A stretch of 64,000 nt of DNA from Aidingimonas halophila (GCF_900106955.1 NZ_FNNI01000007.1:248001-312000); one strand, 5' to 3'. Shown: positions 36,013-45,379, counted from the first letter of the stretch. A program made the numbers and translations. Notes: generated by a model not told the origin, from the sequence alone.

Positions 36013-37092
36013 CTAGCTGAATAACTCGCCTTGAGCACGAGGCGGGATAAAGGCTTGGGTGTTGAGACCGCTATCGACACGTTCATGCAATCCCAGCCGG
36101 CGACTGGCCTTGATGAAACGTTGAGCCAGCAAGTCGGCAAAGACGCCTTGGCCCCGCATACGGTGTCCAAATCGGGAATCGTATGTCTCGCCTCCGTGAC
36201 ATTGCCGTATCAGGCTCATCACCTTGGCCGCACGTTGCGGGTAGTGATGTGTCAACCAGTCCTCGAACAGAGGGGCGACCTCGTGAGGGAGTCTCAATAA
36301 CATCCAGGTGGCGCTACGTGCGCCGGCACGACTGGCGGCTTCCAACAGATCCTCGAGTTCATGGTCGGTCAGACCGGGGACAATGGGGGAGATCAGAGTG
36401 CCGACGGGAATCGCGGCGGTATTGAGTTCCTTTATGACATTAAGGCGCGCCTGAGGGGAGGCCGTGCGCGGCTCCAGTGTGCGTTTGAGCTCGGTATCGA
36501 GGCTGGTGAGACTGACGAACACACGGACGAGATTGTGTTCGGCCATGGCCGACAGCAGATCCAGGTCGCGTAGAATCAGCGCACTCTTGGTGACCAGCGT
36601 CACAGGATGGCGGCACTCCAGCAGCAGCTCCAGTAGCGATCGGGTGGTACGACGCTCGGCTTCTATCGGTTGGTAGCAGTCGGTATTGCCGGAAAGGTTG
36701 ATGGGGCGGCAGACATACCCCGGTTTGCCTAGCTCTTCGCGCAGTCTATCGACCATGCCAGTGCGAGCGATCAAGCGGGTTTCAAAGTCGAGCCCCGGTG
36801 ACATGTCCCAGTAAGCATGGCTAGGTCGGGCGTAACAATAGATACAGCCGTGCTCGCAGCCACGATACGGGTTCAATGAGCGGTCGAAGGGAAGATCCGG
36901 AGAATGGTTCCAGGACAGGGCGCTTTTCGCGGGTTCGTCGGTGACTTCCGTAACGATCCGCTCGACGGGTGCTTCCTGCCACCATCCATCATCAACGGCT
37001 TCACTTTGCGTTGGCGAGAATCGATTATGTGGATCATAGGTGGCGCCCCGTCCCTTGCGGGCGTGGTGGATGTCCAGCCTCTTCGGGTGCAT
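36013..37092 (-). CDS. PA0069-family radical SAM protein, SOS-controlled
   Basis: A 359-residue radical SAM protein. The 4Fe-4S motif is Cys79-x3-Cys83-x2-Cys86 (CEHGCIYC), a form shared with SplB-like and Rv2578c/PA0069 proteins. SLNPYRGC precedes it and the SPGLDFETR and NLSGNTDCYQPIE stretches follow. The C-terminus ends GLNTQAFIPPRAQGELF. ATG 37092 has GGAG 7 bases upstream. A LexA box lies 18 bases upstream of the start. The reaction is unknown; a DNA-damage link is inferred from the box and the SplB relationship. A winged-helix gene follows in the same transcript. Confidence 0.85.
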   Translation of the reverse strand: MHPKRLDIHHARKGRGATYDPHNRFSPTQSEAVDDGWWQEAPVERIVTEVTDEPAKSALSWNHSPDLPFDRSLNPYRGCEHGCIYCYARPSHAYWDMSPGLDFETRLIARTGMVDRLREELGKPGYVCRPINLSGNTDCYQPIEAERRTTRSLLELLLECRHPVTLVTKSALILRDLDLLSAMAEHNLVRVFVSLTSLDTELKRTLEPRTASPQARLNVIKELNTAAIPVGTLISPIVPGLTDHELEDLLEAASRAGARSATWMLLRLPHEVAPLFEDWLTHHYPQRAAKVMSLIRQCHGGETYDSRFGHRMRGQGVFADLLAQRFIKASRRLGLHERVDSGLNTQAFIPPRAQGELFS

Positions 37093-37110
37093 GGCAATCT
37101 CCAGCCTATA

Positions 37111-37130
37111 TGCTGTATATAAAAACAGTA
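37111..37130 (-). promoter_or_regulatory. LexA (SOS) box upstream of the radical SAM gene
   Basis: TGCTGTATATAAAAACAGTA reads CTG-N10-CAG with an AT-rich core. It differs from the E. coli consensus TACTGTATATATATACAGTA at few positions. It ends 18 bases before the radical SAM start codon on the minus strand, where LexA would block the promoter. Confidence 0.85.
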
Positions 37131-37148
37131 TATAGGATACCCCAAGGC

Positions 37149-37181
37149 ATGCCAATTCTTCGGTCGCCGTCGCATTGGCAT
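37149..37181. terminator. Inverted repeat between ugpQ and the SOS promoter
   Basis: ATGCCAAT (37149-37156) and ATTGGCAT (37174-37181) form a perfect 8-base stem with a 17-base loop. It is 16 bases beyond the ugpQ stop. No T-run, so its role as the ugp operon end is uncertain. Confidence 0.4.
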
Positions 37182-37196
37182 TCTCCTCAGCAGAGA

Positions 37197-37964
37197 TCAG
37201 GTGGCTGCTTTACCTGGCAGATAGTGCGCGAACAGGTCGGGGTCATCGCTGATGACGGCATCCACGCCCCATTGCCATAAGGGAGCGAAGGCGATCGGAT
37301 CATTGGCGGTATAACAGAACAGTCGATAGCCCGTGGCTTTGATTTCCCGGGCCTGTTTTTCCTTCAGTCGTCGCCAGTCGAGATGAAAGCTGTAGGCATT
37401 GAGATGACTGGCAATCTCCCGCCACTCTTTCGGCAGTTTGTCATAGAGCAGGCCGAGATTCAGGCGATGAGGGTCGGGTTCCAGCTGGCGGGCGGTATGG
37501 AGAGCTTGTCGGTTAAAGGAGGACACCACCAGTCGTTCGGTCGGTAGCTTATCGAGGGCCATGGGGAGCGACGTTTCTGTCAAGGTCCGGGGATCCCGGC
37601 CACGGTTCACCTTGAGCTCCAGGTTGAGTCCAAGACCCAGCTCATTGATCAGATCGAGCATCTCTTCCAGTGTCGCCATGCGCTCACCGGCAAATCGAGG
37701 GTGAAACCAGGCACCGACATCAAGGGTCTTCGCGGTAGTCATGTCGAACGTGAACAGTTTGCCGCGACGGCTGGAACAGCGTCTGACCCCGGGATCGTGC
37801 CAGATGACGGGGGTGCCATCACCCAATAGCTGGACGTCTAGCTCGACCCATGGACAGCCACAGCGATAAGCACCCCGGACCGCGGTCAAGGTATTCTCCG
37901 GAAAATGAGCCGACAGTCCACGGTGCGCAATGGTATGGGGATGTATTGCCTCGAGTCGTGTCAT
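37197..37964 (-). CDS. ugpQ: Glycerophosphodiester phosphodiesterase UgpQ
   Basis: A 255-residue cytoplasmic enzyme that hydrolyses glycerophosphodiesters imported by Ugp into glycerol-3-phosphate and an alcohol. GDPD-family residues are intact: HRG at the N-terminus with following ENT, WVELDVQLL (metal-binding Glu and Asp) and the catalytic His in VIWHDP. The last gene of the ugpBAECQ operon; its start overlaps the ugpC stop by four bases (ATGA), so translation is coupled. Confidence 0.93.
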   Translation of the reverse strand: MTRLEAIHPHTIAHRGLSAHFPENTLTAVRGAYRCGCPWVELDVQLLGDGTPVIWHDPGVRRCSSRRGKLFTFDMTTAKTLDVGAWFHPRFAGERMATLEEMLDLINELGLGLNLELKVNRGRDPRTLTETSLPMALDKLPTERLVVSSFNRQALHTARQLEPDPHRLNLGLLYDKLPKEWREIASHLNAYSFHLDWRRLKEKQAREIKATGYRLFCYTANDPIAFAPLWQWGVDAVISDDPDLFAHYLPGKAAT

Positions 37965-39046
37965 GGGGTCGTGATGGCCTCTGTGGTTGTCAGGCGTTGA
38001 CCCTGTTCAGGGTCGAAGAGATGAAGTCGTTCAAGATCCGGAGCCAGCCACAGGCGGTCGCCTTCCTCGAGACGACGTGCGCCGTCGAAACGGACGACCA
38101 GTGGTTCCGCCTGGCCATCCAGCTGTACATACGCCAGGGTGTCGGCACCCAGTGGCTCGACGAGTTCGACCTGGACTGCCAGCGCATCGTCGGATTCCTC
38201 GACCGGTACCAAGTGCTCTGGGCGAATGCCGAGAGTGACGTGGCCATGGGCATCGACAGGCGCATGCAATTGGTTACCGCAGGGGAGTGACAGTGTCCGA
38301 CCACTGGCTTCGGCGCTGAGAAAATTCATGGCAGGTGAGCCAATGAATCCGGCCACGAACGTTGATGCGGGTTGGTCATAGAGTGTCATGGGCGAGCCCA
38401 ACTGCTCTATCCGTCCCTCGTTCATGACGATCAGACGATCCGCCAGCGTCATGGCTTCGACCTGGTCGTGAGTGACATAGACGGACGTGACTCCCAGGCG
38501 TTTCTGCAGCCGGCGTATCTCCAGACGCATTTGTACACGCAGTTTGGCGTCGAGATTGGACAGGGGTTCGTCAAACAGGAACACCTGAGGTTCACGCACG
38601 ATGGCGCGTCCCATCGCGACGCGTTGACGTTGGCCACCGGACAGTTGGCGCGGGCGACGGTCGAGAAGGTCCTGTAAACCGATCAAGCTTGCCGTTTCCT
38701 CGACCTTGCGGCGACGCGCTTCCTTTGGAACGCCACGATTCTTGAGGGCATATTCCATATTGCCGGCCACGCTCATATGGGGGTAGAGCGCGTAGTTCTG
38801 AAATACCATGGCGATGTCGCGGTCCGCGGGTTCCAATGGATTGACGCGGGCCTCGCCAATGTAGAGGTCGCCTGCGGTGATATCTTCAAGACCGGCGAGC
38901 ATGCGCAGCAGTGTGGATTTTCCGCAACCTGACGGGCCGACCACGACCAGTAGTTCACCATCGGCGATCTCCAGGTCCAGGCCGTGCAGGGCGACGAAAC
39001 CATTGGGATAGGTTTTTTTCAATCCGTCCAGTCGTAGTGTTGCCAT
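37961..39046 (-). CDS. ugpC: sn-Glycerol-3-phosphate ABC transporter ATPase UgpC
   Basis: A 361-residue ATPase of the MalK type. Walker [19 protein letters not shown], signature LSGGQRQRVAMGRAI and Walker B VFLFDEPLSNLDA are intact, with the MalK-like C-terminal regulatory (TOBE) domain. It energises UgpAE. It lies between ugpE (10-base gap) and ugpQ (4-base overlap). The operon context separates it from maltose or polyol MalK-type paralogues. Confidence 0.93.
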   Translation of the reverse strand: MATLRLDGLKKTYPNGFVALHGLDLEIADGELLVVVGPSGCGKSTLLRMLAGLEDITAGDLYIGEARVNPLEPADRDIAMVFQNYALYPHMSVAGNMEYALKNRGVPKEARRRKVEETASLIGLQDLLDRRPRQLSGGQRQRVAMGRAIVREPQVFLFDEPLSNLDAKLRVQMRLEIRRLQKRLGVTSVYVTHDQVEAMTLADRLIVMNEGRIEQLGSPMTLYDQPASTFVAGFIGSPAMNFLSAEASGRTLSLPCGNQLHAPVDAHGHVTLGIRPEHLVPVEESDDALAVQVELVEPLGADTLAYVQLDGQAEPLVVRFDGARRLEEGDRLWLAPDLERLHLFDPEQGQRLTTTEAITTP

Positions 39047-39056
39047 GGAGTCTCAC

Positions 39057-39902
39057 TTATTTCTCGGTATCGACCAGCCCTTTCACGAAATAGCGCTGCA
39101 TCAGCACGATTACGATGACGGGGGGCAACATGGCCAGTAGCGCGGTCGCAGTAACCGTGTGCCAGGGCACCAGGTTATCTGCCGATGTCAGCATGCGTTT
39201 GAGGCTGATGACGACCGTCATGTAATCGGATTCGGTGGTGATCAGCAGTGGCCACAGGTATTGGTTCCAGCCGTAGAGGAACATGATCACGAATAGCGCG
39301 GCGATATTGGTCTTTGATAGTGGTAGCAGAATGTCACGCAGAAAGCGCCAGGGGCCGGCGCCATCGACACGTGCGGCCTCGAGCAGCTCCGGCGGCACGG
39401 TCAGGTAGAACTGACGGAACAGGAAGGTGGCCGTGGCACTGGCGATCAACGGCAGGATCAATCCTGTGTACGAATTCAACATCCCCAGACCGGCGACCAC
39501 CTTGTATGTTGGCATGATGCGGACTTCCACCGGCAGCATCAACGTGATGAAGATCGCCCAGAAGCAGAGCATGCGAAATGGAAAGCGAAAGAAGACGATC
39601 GCATAGGCTGCCAGAATGGCAATGGTGATTTTGCCGACGGCAATCCCCAGGGCCATGATCGTGGAATTGACCAATAGCCGGGTGGCATCGGTGCCCAATC
39701 GGCCGACCGGATCGCTGAGCACGGCCAGGAAGTTTCCGAACCCTTCACTGCCGAACCAGAAAGGGGCGACGCCGGTATAGAGCGATGATTGCGTATGCGT
39801 TGCGGCAACGATCGCCATCCACACCGGCAGGAAGAAGACGATCACGCACAGAATCAGGAGCGTGTGACTGGTAATGTCGAGGCCGCGGCGACGATAACGC
39901 AT
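39057..39902 (-). CDS. ugpE: sn-Glycerol-3-phosphate ABC transporter permease UgpE
   Basis: A 281-residue inner-membrane permease with six hydrophobic helices and the EAA loop ELLEAARVDGAGPWRFLRDILLPLSK near residue 178. UgpE-type start with a first helix after RRRGLDITSHTLL. It forms the channel with UgpA. Gaps of 13 bases to ugpA and 10 to ugpC show a tight operon. Confidence 0.93.
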   Translation of the reverse strand: MRYRRRGLDITSHTLLILCVIVFFLPVWMAIVAATHTQSSLYTGVAPFWFGSEGFGNFLAVLSDPVGRLGTDATRLLVNSTIMALGIAVGKITIAILAAYAIVFFRFPFRMLCFWAIFITLMLPVEVRIMPTYKVVAGLGMLNSYTGLILPLIASATATFLFRQFYLTVPPELLEAARVDGAGPWRFLRDILLPLSKTNIAALFVIMFLYGWNQYLWPLLITTESDYMTVVISLKRMLTSADNLVPWHTVTATALLAMLPPVIVIVLMQRYFVKGLVDTEK

Positions 39903-39915
39903 CGTGTTGTCCTTC

Positions 39916-40791
39916 TCAGTACTGAACCTTGCGTTCGATATAGCGGAATTGCAGGAGAGTCAGTAGACCCACCAGGATCAGCAGAATGACGGATTGTGCG
40001 GCGCTGGATCCCAGATCATAGCCCTCGAAACCATCTTCGTAGACCTTATAGACCAAGGTGCGGGTTGCTCCGCCCGGCCCGCCACCGGTCGTGGCATCGA
40101 TGGTCCCGAAGGTCTCGAAAAAGACATAGACGCTATTCATCACCAGCAGGAAGAAGGAGGTTGGCGATAGTAGCGGAAAGGTGACGGTCCAGAATCGTCG
40201 CCAAGGGCCGGCGCCATCAATCGCTGCCGCTTCCAGCAGGCTTTTGGGGATCGACTGAAGGCCGGCCAGAAAGAACACGAAGTTGTAGCTCATCTGTTTC
40301 CAGATCGACGCCAGGATCACCAGAAGCATAGCCTGGCCGCCATTGACGCGATGGTTCCAGCCGATCCCCAGATTTTCCAGGCCGGCGCTGAGTAGCCCGA
40401 GGTTGGGATCGAACATGAACATCCACAGTACGCCGGCGACGGCGGGTGCAACGGCATAGGGCCATATCAACAAGGTCTTGTAACTGTGGGCGCCGTGAAT
40501 GACCCGGTCGGCCTGTACGGCAAGCAGCAGTGCCAGCGACATGGCACCGACGGCCACGGAAACACTGAACAGCGCGGTGACCCCCAGGGCACGCAGATAC
40601 TCGAACGAGGTGAAGATACGAGCGAAGTTCTCGAACCATACGAACTCGTGACCCAATCCGAATGGATCTTCGATATAGAATGCCTGAACGATGGCTTGGG
40701 CCGCAGGCCAGAAAAAGAATACGGCAATGACAGCCAACTGAGGTGCCAGCAGGATCCAGGGAGTCAGGCGATGGCGTTGGAATGTGGCCAT
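39916..40791 (-). CDS. ugpA: sn-Glycerol-3-phosphate ABC transporter permease UgpA
   Basis: A 291-residue permease with six helices and the EAA loop SLLEAAAIDGAGPWRRFWTVTFPLLSP. Typical family segments LLAPQLAVIAVFFFWPAAQAI and VFFFETFGTIDATTGGGPGG are present. It pairs with UgpE. An intercistronic hairpin (40851-40873) separates it from ugpB, fitting the common uneven expression of the binding protein. Confidence 0.93.
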   Translation of the reverse strand: MATFQRHRLTPWILLAPQLAVIAVFFFWPAAQAIVQAFYIEDPFGLGHEFVWFENFARIFTSFEYLRALGVTALFSVSVAVGAMSLALLLAVQADRVIHGAHSYKTLLIWPYAVAPAVAGVLWMFMFDPNLGLLSAGLENLGIGWNHRVNGGQAMLLVILASIWKQMSYNFVFFLAGLQSIPKSLLEAAAIDGAGPWRRFWTVTFPLLSPTSFFLLVMNSVYVFFETFGTIDATTGGGPGGATRTLVYKVYEDGFEGYDLGSSAAQSVILLILVGLLTLLQFRYIERKVQY

Positions 40792-40850
40792 GAATACCTA
40801 GCGATCACAGGGAATGGAAATAACGTCCGGTTCATGAGGCTGTCGGGAAT

Positions 40851-40873
40851 GGGCCGGGCTGGGAGCCCGACCC
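40851..40873 (-). promoter_or_regulatory. Intercistronic stem-loop between ugpB and ugpA
   Basis: GGGCCGGGCT (40851-40860) pairs with AGCCCGACCC (40864-40873) around GGG, with one G-U pair on the RNA. It lies 10 bases after the ugpB stop without a T-run, matching the pstS-pstC hairpin in placement. Confidence 0.65.
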
Positions 40874-40882
40874 GTCACAGGC

Positions 40883-42199
40883 TCATGAGTTGGCGCGCTG
40901 GAACCGCTCGAGCAAGTCGTTGCTGCGTTCGACGGCATTGTCCATGCCTTCCTGGACTTCCACCTCATCGCTGAAGATGTTTTCGAGTTCTTCCTCGACG
41001 ACATCACGGATCTGAACCATGTTACCCAGGCGAATGCCCTTGGAGTTTTCGGTCGGCTCGGTGGCGGTCATCTGTTCGATGCTGACATCGGTACCGGGGT
41101 TCTCCTCATAGAAGTTCTGCTCCTGACTCAACTCATAAGCGGCATTGGTAATCGGCAGATAGCCGCTGAATTGATGCCAGTCGGCCTGGACTTCCGGTGA
41201 GGAAAGATAACTGAAAAACTCGGCGATGCCCTCATACTCCTCATCACTCTTGCCGCGCATGACCCACAGCGATGCACCGCCGATAATGGAATTCTGCGGC
41301 TCGTCGATGACCTCGGATGAGTAAGGCAGGGGATTGACCGAGAACTCGAAGTCTTCGGCATTGGCGCGTACGCCGGCCAATGAGGCGGATGAGGCCATCA
41401 GCAGCGCGCACCGACCGGTGTAGAAGGCGGGAGCGGCCTCATCGAAACGGCCGTCATAACGGAAACGATCATCCTCCTGCCAATCCTTGAGGCGCTGGAT
41501 GTGATCGACGGCGGCGGTTTCATTGATCTGTAGTCGCGCATCGAGACCGCCGAAGCCATTCTCCTCGCTGGCAAAGGGAATATCATGCCGGGCCGAGAAG
41601 TTTTCCAACTGGATCCAGGAAGGCCAGGTGGTCGTCATGCCACAGCTTGCGGCGTCGGATTCGACGACCTGGGTGAGCACGTCACCGAGTTCTTCCCACG
41701 TTTCGGGGACGTCATCCACACCGGCTTCCGCAAGGATATCGCGATTGGCATAAACGACAGGCGTCGAGGAGTTGAAAGGCAAGGACAGCATATCGCCATC
41801 ACTGCTGGTGTAGTAACCAGTGACTGCCGGCAGGTAGGCATCGGGATCGAAATCGGCTCCATGATCATTCATCAACTCGTGTACCGGATAGGTCGCACCT
41901 TCCGCTGCCATCATGGTGGCTGTACCGACTTCGAAGATCTGGACGATGGCCGGTGCCTCGTCGGCACGGAAGGCGGCAATCGCACTGGTCATGGTCTCGC
42001 TGTAATCGCCACGGAAGGAGGGCTTGATTTCATAGTCCGACTGACTGTCGTTGAATTCCTCGGCAATCTCGTCGATCTTGTCGCCCAACTCGCCGCCCAT
42101 GGCGTGCCACCATTCGATTTCGGTTGCGGCGTGAGCAGAGAGAGAAACGGAAGCGCAGGCGACGCCCAGAGCCAATGTCGAAGTGGTGAAGCGCATCAT
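40883..42199 (-). CDS. ugpB: sn-Glycerol-3-phosphate ABC transporter substrate-binding protein UgpB
   Basis: A 438-residue periplasmic binding protein with a signal peptide (about 1-24, AHA cleavage) and mature start ATEIEWWHAMGGELGDKIDEIAEEFN, the standard UgpB motif. NSSTPVVYANRDILAEAG, ATTWPSW-like and GGASLWVMRG follow. The start is ATG 42199 because AAGGAG lies 6 bases upstream; a longer frame to 42229 lacks this. It binds glycerol-3-phosphate and glycerophosphodiesters. First gene of ugpBAECQ, under a Pho box. Confidence 0.93.
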   Translation of the reverse strand: MMRFTTSTLALGVACASVSLSAHAATEIEWWHAMGGELGDKIDEIAEEFNDSQSDYEIKPSFRGDYSETMTSAIAAFRADEAPAIVQIFEVGTATMMAAEGATYPVHELMNDHGADFDPDAYLPAVTGYYTSSDGDMLSLPFNSSTPVVYANRDILAEAGVDDVPETWEELGDVLTQVVESDAASCGMTTTWPSWIQLENFSARHDIPFASEENGFGGLDARLQINETAAVDHIQRLKDWQEDDRFRYDGRFDEAAPAFYTGRCALLMASSASLAGVRANAEDFEFSVNPLPYSSEVIDEPQNSIIGGASLWVMRGKSDEEYEGIAEFFSYLSSPEVQADWHQFSGYLPITNAAYELSQEQNFYEENPGTDVSIEQMTATEPTENSKGIRLGNMVQIRDVVEEELENIFSDEVEVQEGMDNAVERSNDLLERFQRANS

Positions 42200-42313
42200 G
42201 GCGTACTCCTTGTTGATCGTTGTTGTCATCCCTGGGGGGATGGCATGTCACGAATGGGCCGGGTTTGTTGTCGCATTGCCTGAGCAATGGCTCGTCTAAA
42301 TTAGAGGCCAAAC

Positions 42314-42331
42314 ATGACAGCTAGATGAAAA
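42314..42331 (-). promoter_or_regulatory. Pho box upstream of ugpB
   Basis: Read on the minus strand, TTTTCAT and CTGTCAT are two 7-base repeats separated by CTAG. This matches the PhoB box in layout; the first repeat is one or two bases off. It lies 115 bases before the ugpB start. Confidence 0.72.
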
Positions 42332-42408
42332 CTAGCCCATGCCACCAAGATGCGCCACACGCGTCATAGCGATGTGATTGGTTCGGCGCAGATTGCACGG
42401 CAATCGGC

Positions 42409-43161
42409 TTATCGTGCCAACCAACCGCCATCCACGGCCAGGGCATGGCCATGAACATAGTTCGCCGCATCGGAGCAGAGAAAGACCACGGCACCGCCCA
42501 GATCTTCTGGTGTCCCCCAGCGTGCGGCGGGAATGCGACCGAGGATTTCGGCGCTGCGCTGTTCGTCGTTGCGCAGGGCCTGGGTATTGTCGGTTGCCAT
42601 GTAACCGGGAGCGATGGCGTTGACGTTGATGCCGTACGCAGCCCATTCATTGGCAAGCAGTCTGGTCAGTCCCAGAATGCCGCTCTTGCTGGAGGTATAC
42701 GACGGCACGCGAATACCTCCCTGGAAGGAGAGTACCGAGGCAATATTCACGATTTTCCCGCCACTCCGGCGTTCGACGAGGTGGCGTGCCATCTGTTGAG
42801 AGAGAAAAAACGCTGCTTTCAGGTTAACGTCGATGACGGCATCCCAGTCGTCCTCGGTGAACTCCAGTGCCGGTGCCCGCCGGATGGTCCCTGCGTTATT
42901 GACCAGAATATCCAGCTTGCCTGCCTGCTCAATCGCCCGGGTCACGATTTCACCCGGCTCATCGCGGCCCAACTCGGCGTGGATCGGGTAAAAGTGCCGT
43001 CCCAGAGCGTCGATTGCTTCATGCGTTGCGGTCGCTTCACTGCGGCTGACGCCGACAATATCGGCTCCTGCCTCGGCCAAGGCGACAGCCATGGCCTGGC
43101 CGAGCCCCTTGTTGCAGCCCGTGACCATGGCAATGCTGCCGGATAGAGAAAATGGATTCAT
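42409..43161 (-). CDS. kduD: KduD-like SDR, 2-deoxy-D-gluconate 3-dehydrogenase
   Basis: A 250-residue SDR. N-terminal [24 protein letters not shown] binds NAD; the catalytic segment is [20 protein letters not shown] with Ser, Tyr and Lys. The [34 protein letters not shown] stretch is typical of KduD/2-deoxygluconate 3-dehydrogenases in pectin and uronate catabolism. ATG 43161 follows AAGGAGG. Other kdu, kdg or pectin genes are absent, so the substrate may differ. The gap of 209 bases to ugpB means a separate transcript. Confidence 0.82.
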   Translation of the reverse strand: MNPFSLSGSIAMVTGCNKGLGQAMAVALAEAGADIVGVSRSEATATHEAIDALGRHFYPIHAELGRDEPGEIVTRAIEQAGKLDILVNNAGTIRRAPALEFTEDDWDAVIDVNLKAAFFLSQQMARHLVERRSGGKIVNIASVLSFQGGIRVPSYTSSKSGILGLTRLLANEWAAYGINVNAIAPGYMATDNTQALRNDEQRSAEILGRIPAARWGTPEDLGGAVVFLCSDAANYVHGHALAVDGGWLAR

Positions 43162-43330
43162 ACATGACCTCCTTGAATAGGTTGTTGGCATGAGTTCATC
43201 GCATTTTCTGTAGTTGTAACATGTTCATTGGAAGGAGTATTCGTATCATGGTGGGGGAATTGCTTGACGAGAGGCGGTATTCGACGCTTGGATACGCAAG
43301 TATCCCGTTAGCGATCTAAGGAAACAGGTC

Positions 43331-44308
43331 ATGGCAAAACGCATTCAGTTTTCTCGTACCGGTGGCCCTGAAGTGCTCGATTATGTCGATGTCGAGCCGA
43401 GGGTGCCGGAGCCCGGTGAGGTGTGCGTCAGAAATGAAGCGGTGGGGCTGAATTTCATCGATATCTATTTCCGGACCGGTTTGTATCCAGCGCCGTCGTT
43501 GCCGTCGGGGTTGGGAACTGAAGGTGCTGGTATCGTCGATGCGGTTGGAGAGGGCGTGTCTCACCTCCGGGAGGGCGATCGCGTCGCTTATGCCCAGGGC
43601 CCGTTAGGGGCTTATGCTGAATACCACACATTGCCGGCCGACAAGGTCGTCGCCCTGCCCGATGATGTCGATGTGGAAACAGCTGCCGGAAGCATGCTCA
43701 AGGGCTTGACCGTGCAATATCTGTTGCGTCAGACCTACCCGCTGGAAGGCGGCGAGACGATCCTGTTTCATGCCGCTGCCGGCGGGGTCGGGTCGATTGC
43801 TTGCCAGTGGGCGCGTGAACTGGGCGTCAAGTTGATCGGGACCGTGAGTTCGAAGGAGAAGGCCGATCTGGCCAAGGCCAACGGTGCCTGGGCAACCATC
43901 GACTACACCCAGGAAGATGTGGTCGAGCGGGTCCGTGAGCTTACTCAGGGCGAGATGTGTGATGTGGTCTATGATTCTGTCGGCAAGGATACCTGGGAAA
44001 CGTCGCTGGATTGCCTCAAGAAACGTGCCTTGATGGTCAGTTTCGGCAATGCCTCCGGTCCGGTCGAAGGGGTCAACATCGGCATTCTCAATCAGAAAGG
44101 CTCGCTGTTCGTGACGCGTCCCAGTCTGAATGGTTACGCCGATACCCGTGAGCGACTGGAGATGATGGCCAACGATCTGTTCGACATGCTCGAAAGCGGC
44201 AAGGTCAAGGTCGATATCGCCCAGCGCTACGCCCTTTCTGATGCGGGGAAGGCGCAGGACTCCCTGGCAGCAAGGAAGACGACAGGCTCCACGATTCTTC
44301 TCCCGTGA
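43331..44308 (+). CDS. NADPH:quinone oxidoreductase (QOR, zinc-independent MDR)
   Basis: A 325-residue medium-chain reductase of the quinone oxidoreductase type. N-terminal FSRTGGPEVLDYVDVEPRVPEPGEV, GLNFIDIYFRTGLYP and the NADPH-binding GGVGSIACQWARELGVKLIGTVSS are present. It lacks zinc ligands. It reduces quinones or enones with NADPH. ATG 43331 is unambiguous. It is convergent with the RpiR gene and ends in a shared hairpin at 44317-44345. Confidence 0.92.
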   Translation: MAKRIQFSRTGGPEVLDYVDVEPRVPEPGEVCVRNEAVGLNFIDIYFRTGLYPAPSLPSGLGTEGAGIVDAVGEGVSHLREGDRVAYAQGPLGAYAEYHTLPADKVVALPDDVDVETAAGSMLKGLTVQYLLRQTYPLEGGETILFHAAAGGVGSIACQWARELGVKLIGTVSSKEKADLAKANGAWATIDYTQEDVVERVRELTQGEMCDVVYDSVGKDTWETSLDCLKKRALMVSFGNASGPVEGVNIGILNQKGSLFVTRPSLNGYADTRERLEMMANDLFDMLESGKVKVDIAQRYALSDAGKAQDSLAARKTTGSTILLP

Positions 44309-44316
44309 GATGGGTG

Positions 44317-44345
44317 ACGAGCGAACGCCGTGAAGCGTCGCTCGT
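44317..44345. terminator. Hairpin between quinone reductase and RpiR genes
   Basis: ACGAGCGA (44317-44324) and TCGCTCGT (44338-44345) are a perfect 8-base inverted repeat in the gap between two convergent genes. No T-run. Confidence 0.55.
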
Positions 44346-44351
44346 GGCTGA

Positions 44352-45251
44352 CTACTCGATGTCGATATAGGCCCCGAGGTCGCGCATGCGAGACTCGAAC
44401 CTCGTGACATTATCGACCAGGCTTTCGGGGCCATAAGCCACGCACTCGGCGAGGATGGCTTCGATGAGCGTGATGGCTGACAGAATCGATGGAAAGAAGT
44501 GAGGCGTCGAGGTGGCGATATTGAAGGTGATACTTGCGCCCGGCACCAGGGGGGATCGCAAGGTGTCCGTGATGACGATCGCCTCGACACCGTTCGCCCG
44601 AGCGATGTCCAGCGCACGTACCGTCTCGGCGCAATAAGGGTCGAAGCCAAAGGCCACGACCAGGTCGCCTTCCCCGAAAGGGGCAAGCTCGGTCAATAAC
44701 CCGCCTTCCTGTCCGCGAATCAACTGCACATTCGGCATGGCGATGCGCCCTACGTAGGCGAAATGGTAGGCGCACGCGAAGGTATCGCGGAATCCGATGA
44801 CAGCCACGTTTCCCGCCGCCAGCAAACGTTGTGCCGCTTGTCTGACCTTGCCCTGCGTATCAGGCGTGAACAGGCGTCCGATGTTATCGAAAGCCGCATC
44901 ACCGACATCCAGAAATACCTGGTCATCGGTATTGGCCTGGGCTTTCAGGCTCGAGGCTCGGCCGGACAGTTCGATGGGACCGGCCTGCATCGCCGCCTGA
45001 AATATCTCCCGAAACTGCTCGTAGCTTTCGAATTCCAGTCGCTTGGCGAGACGCATCAAGGTCGATGGTGTTACGCCGGCGGCCGTGGCTGACTTGCGAA
45101 TCGACTGGAACGCCACCTCCACCGGATGATCCAGCACATAGCGGGCGGCCAGTTTGAGCTGCTGGCTCAGTTCCGGATAGCAGGCGGCCAGAGCTTGATT
45201 GATGGCATCCAGGTCGCTTGTCGTTGTCGTGTCGGCACCGTCTGGCTGCAT
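44352..45251 (-). CDS. RpiR family transcriptional regulator
   Basis: A 299-residue regulator: an N-terminal HTH_6 domain (about 30-105; SIRKSATAAGVTPSTLMRLAKRL is the recognition region) and a SIS sugar-phosphate-binding domain (about 130-260; AVIGFRDTFACAYHFAYVGRI, VVAFGFDPYCAETVRALDIA). Such proteins sense phosphorylated sugars or other ligands. It is divergent from the crotonase-ACD operon at 45499, which is its most likely target. What ligand it recognises is unknown. Confidence 0.88.
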   Translation of the reverse strand: MQPDGADTTTTSDLDAINQALAACYPELSQQLKLAARYVLDHPVEVAFQSIRKSATAAGVTPSTLMRLAKRLEFESYEQFREIFQAAMQAGPIELSGRASSLKAQANTDDQVFLDVGDAAFDNIGRLFTPDTQGKVRQAAQRLLAAGNVAVIGFRDTFACAYHFAYVGRIAMPNVQLIRGQEGGLLTELAPFGEGDLVVAFGFDPYCAETVRALDIARANGVEAIVITDTLRSPLVPGASITFNIATSTPHFFPSILSAITLIEAILAECVAYGPESLVDNVTRFESRMRDLGAYIDIE

Positions 45252-45379
45252 GGAGACCTCTCTGATTCGCGGGGCCAGGCATTCTGCCTATGGCGTGAGC
45301 AAGAGCGCATTGTATCCGAAGTACACGGTCGTTATTGAAACATTTGAGTCAGAGTGATGTAAGTATAGGTACGTTTGTG

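Noticed and set aside
41585-42283. A 232-codon plus-strand ORF opposite ugpB
   Set aside because: Antisense shadow of ugpB, no motifs.
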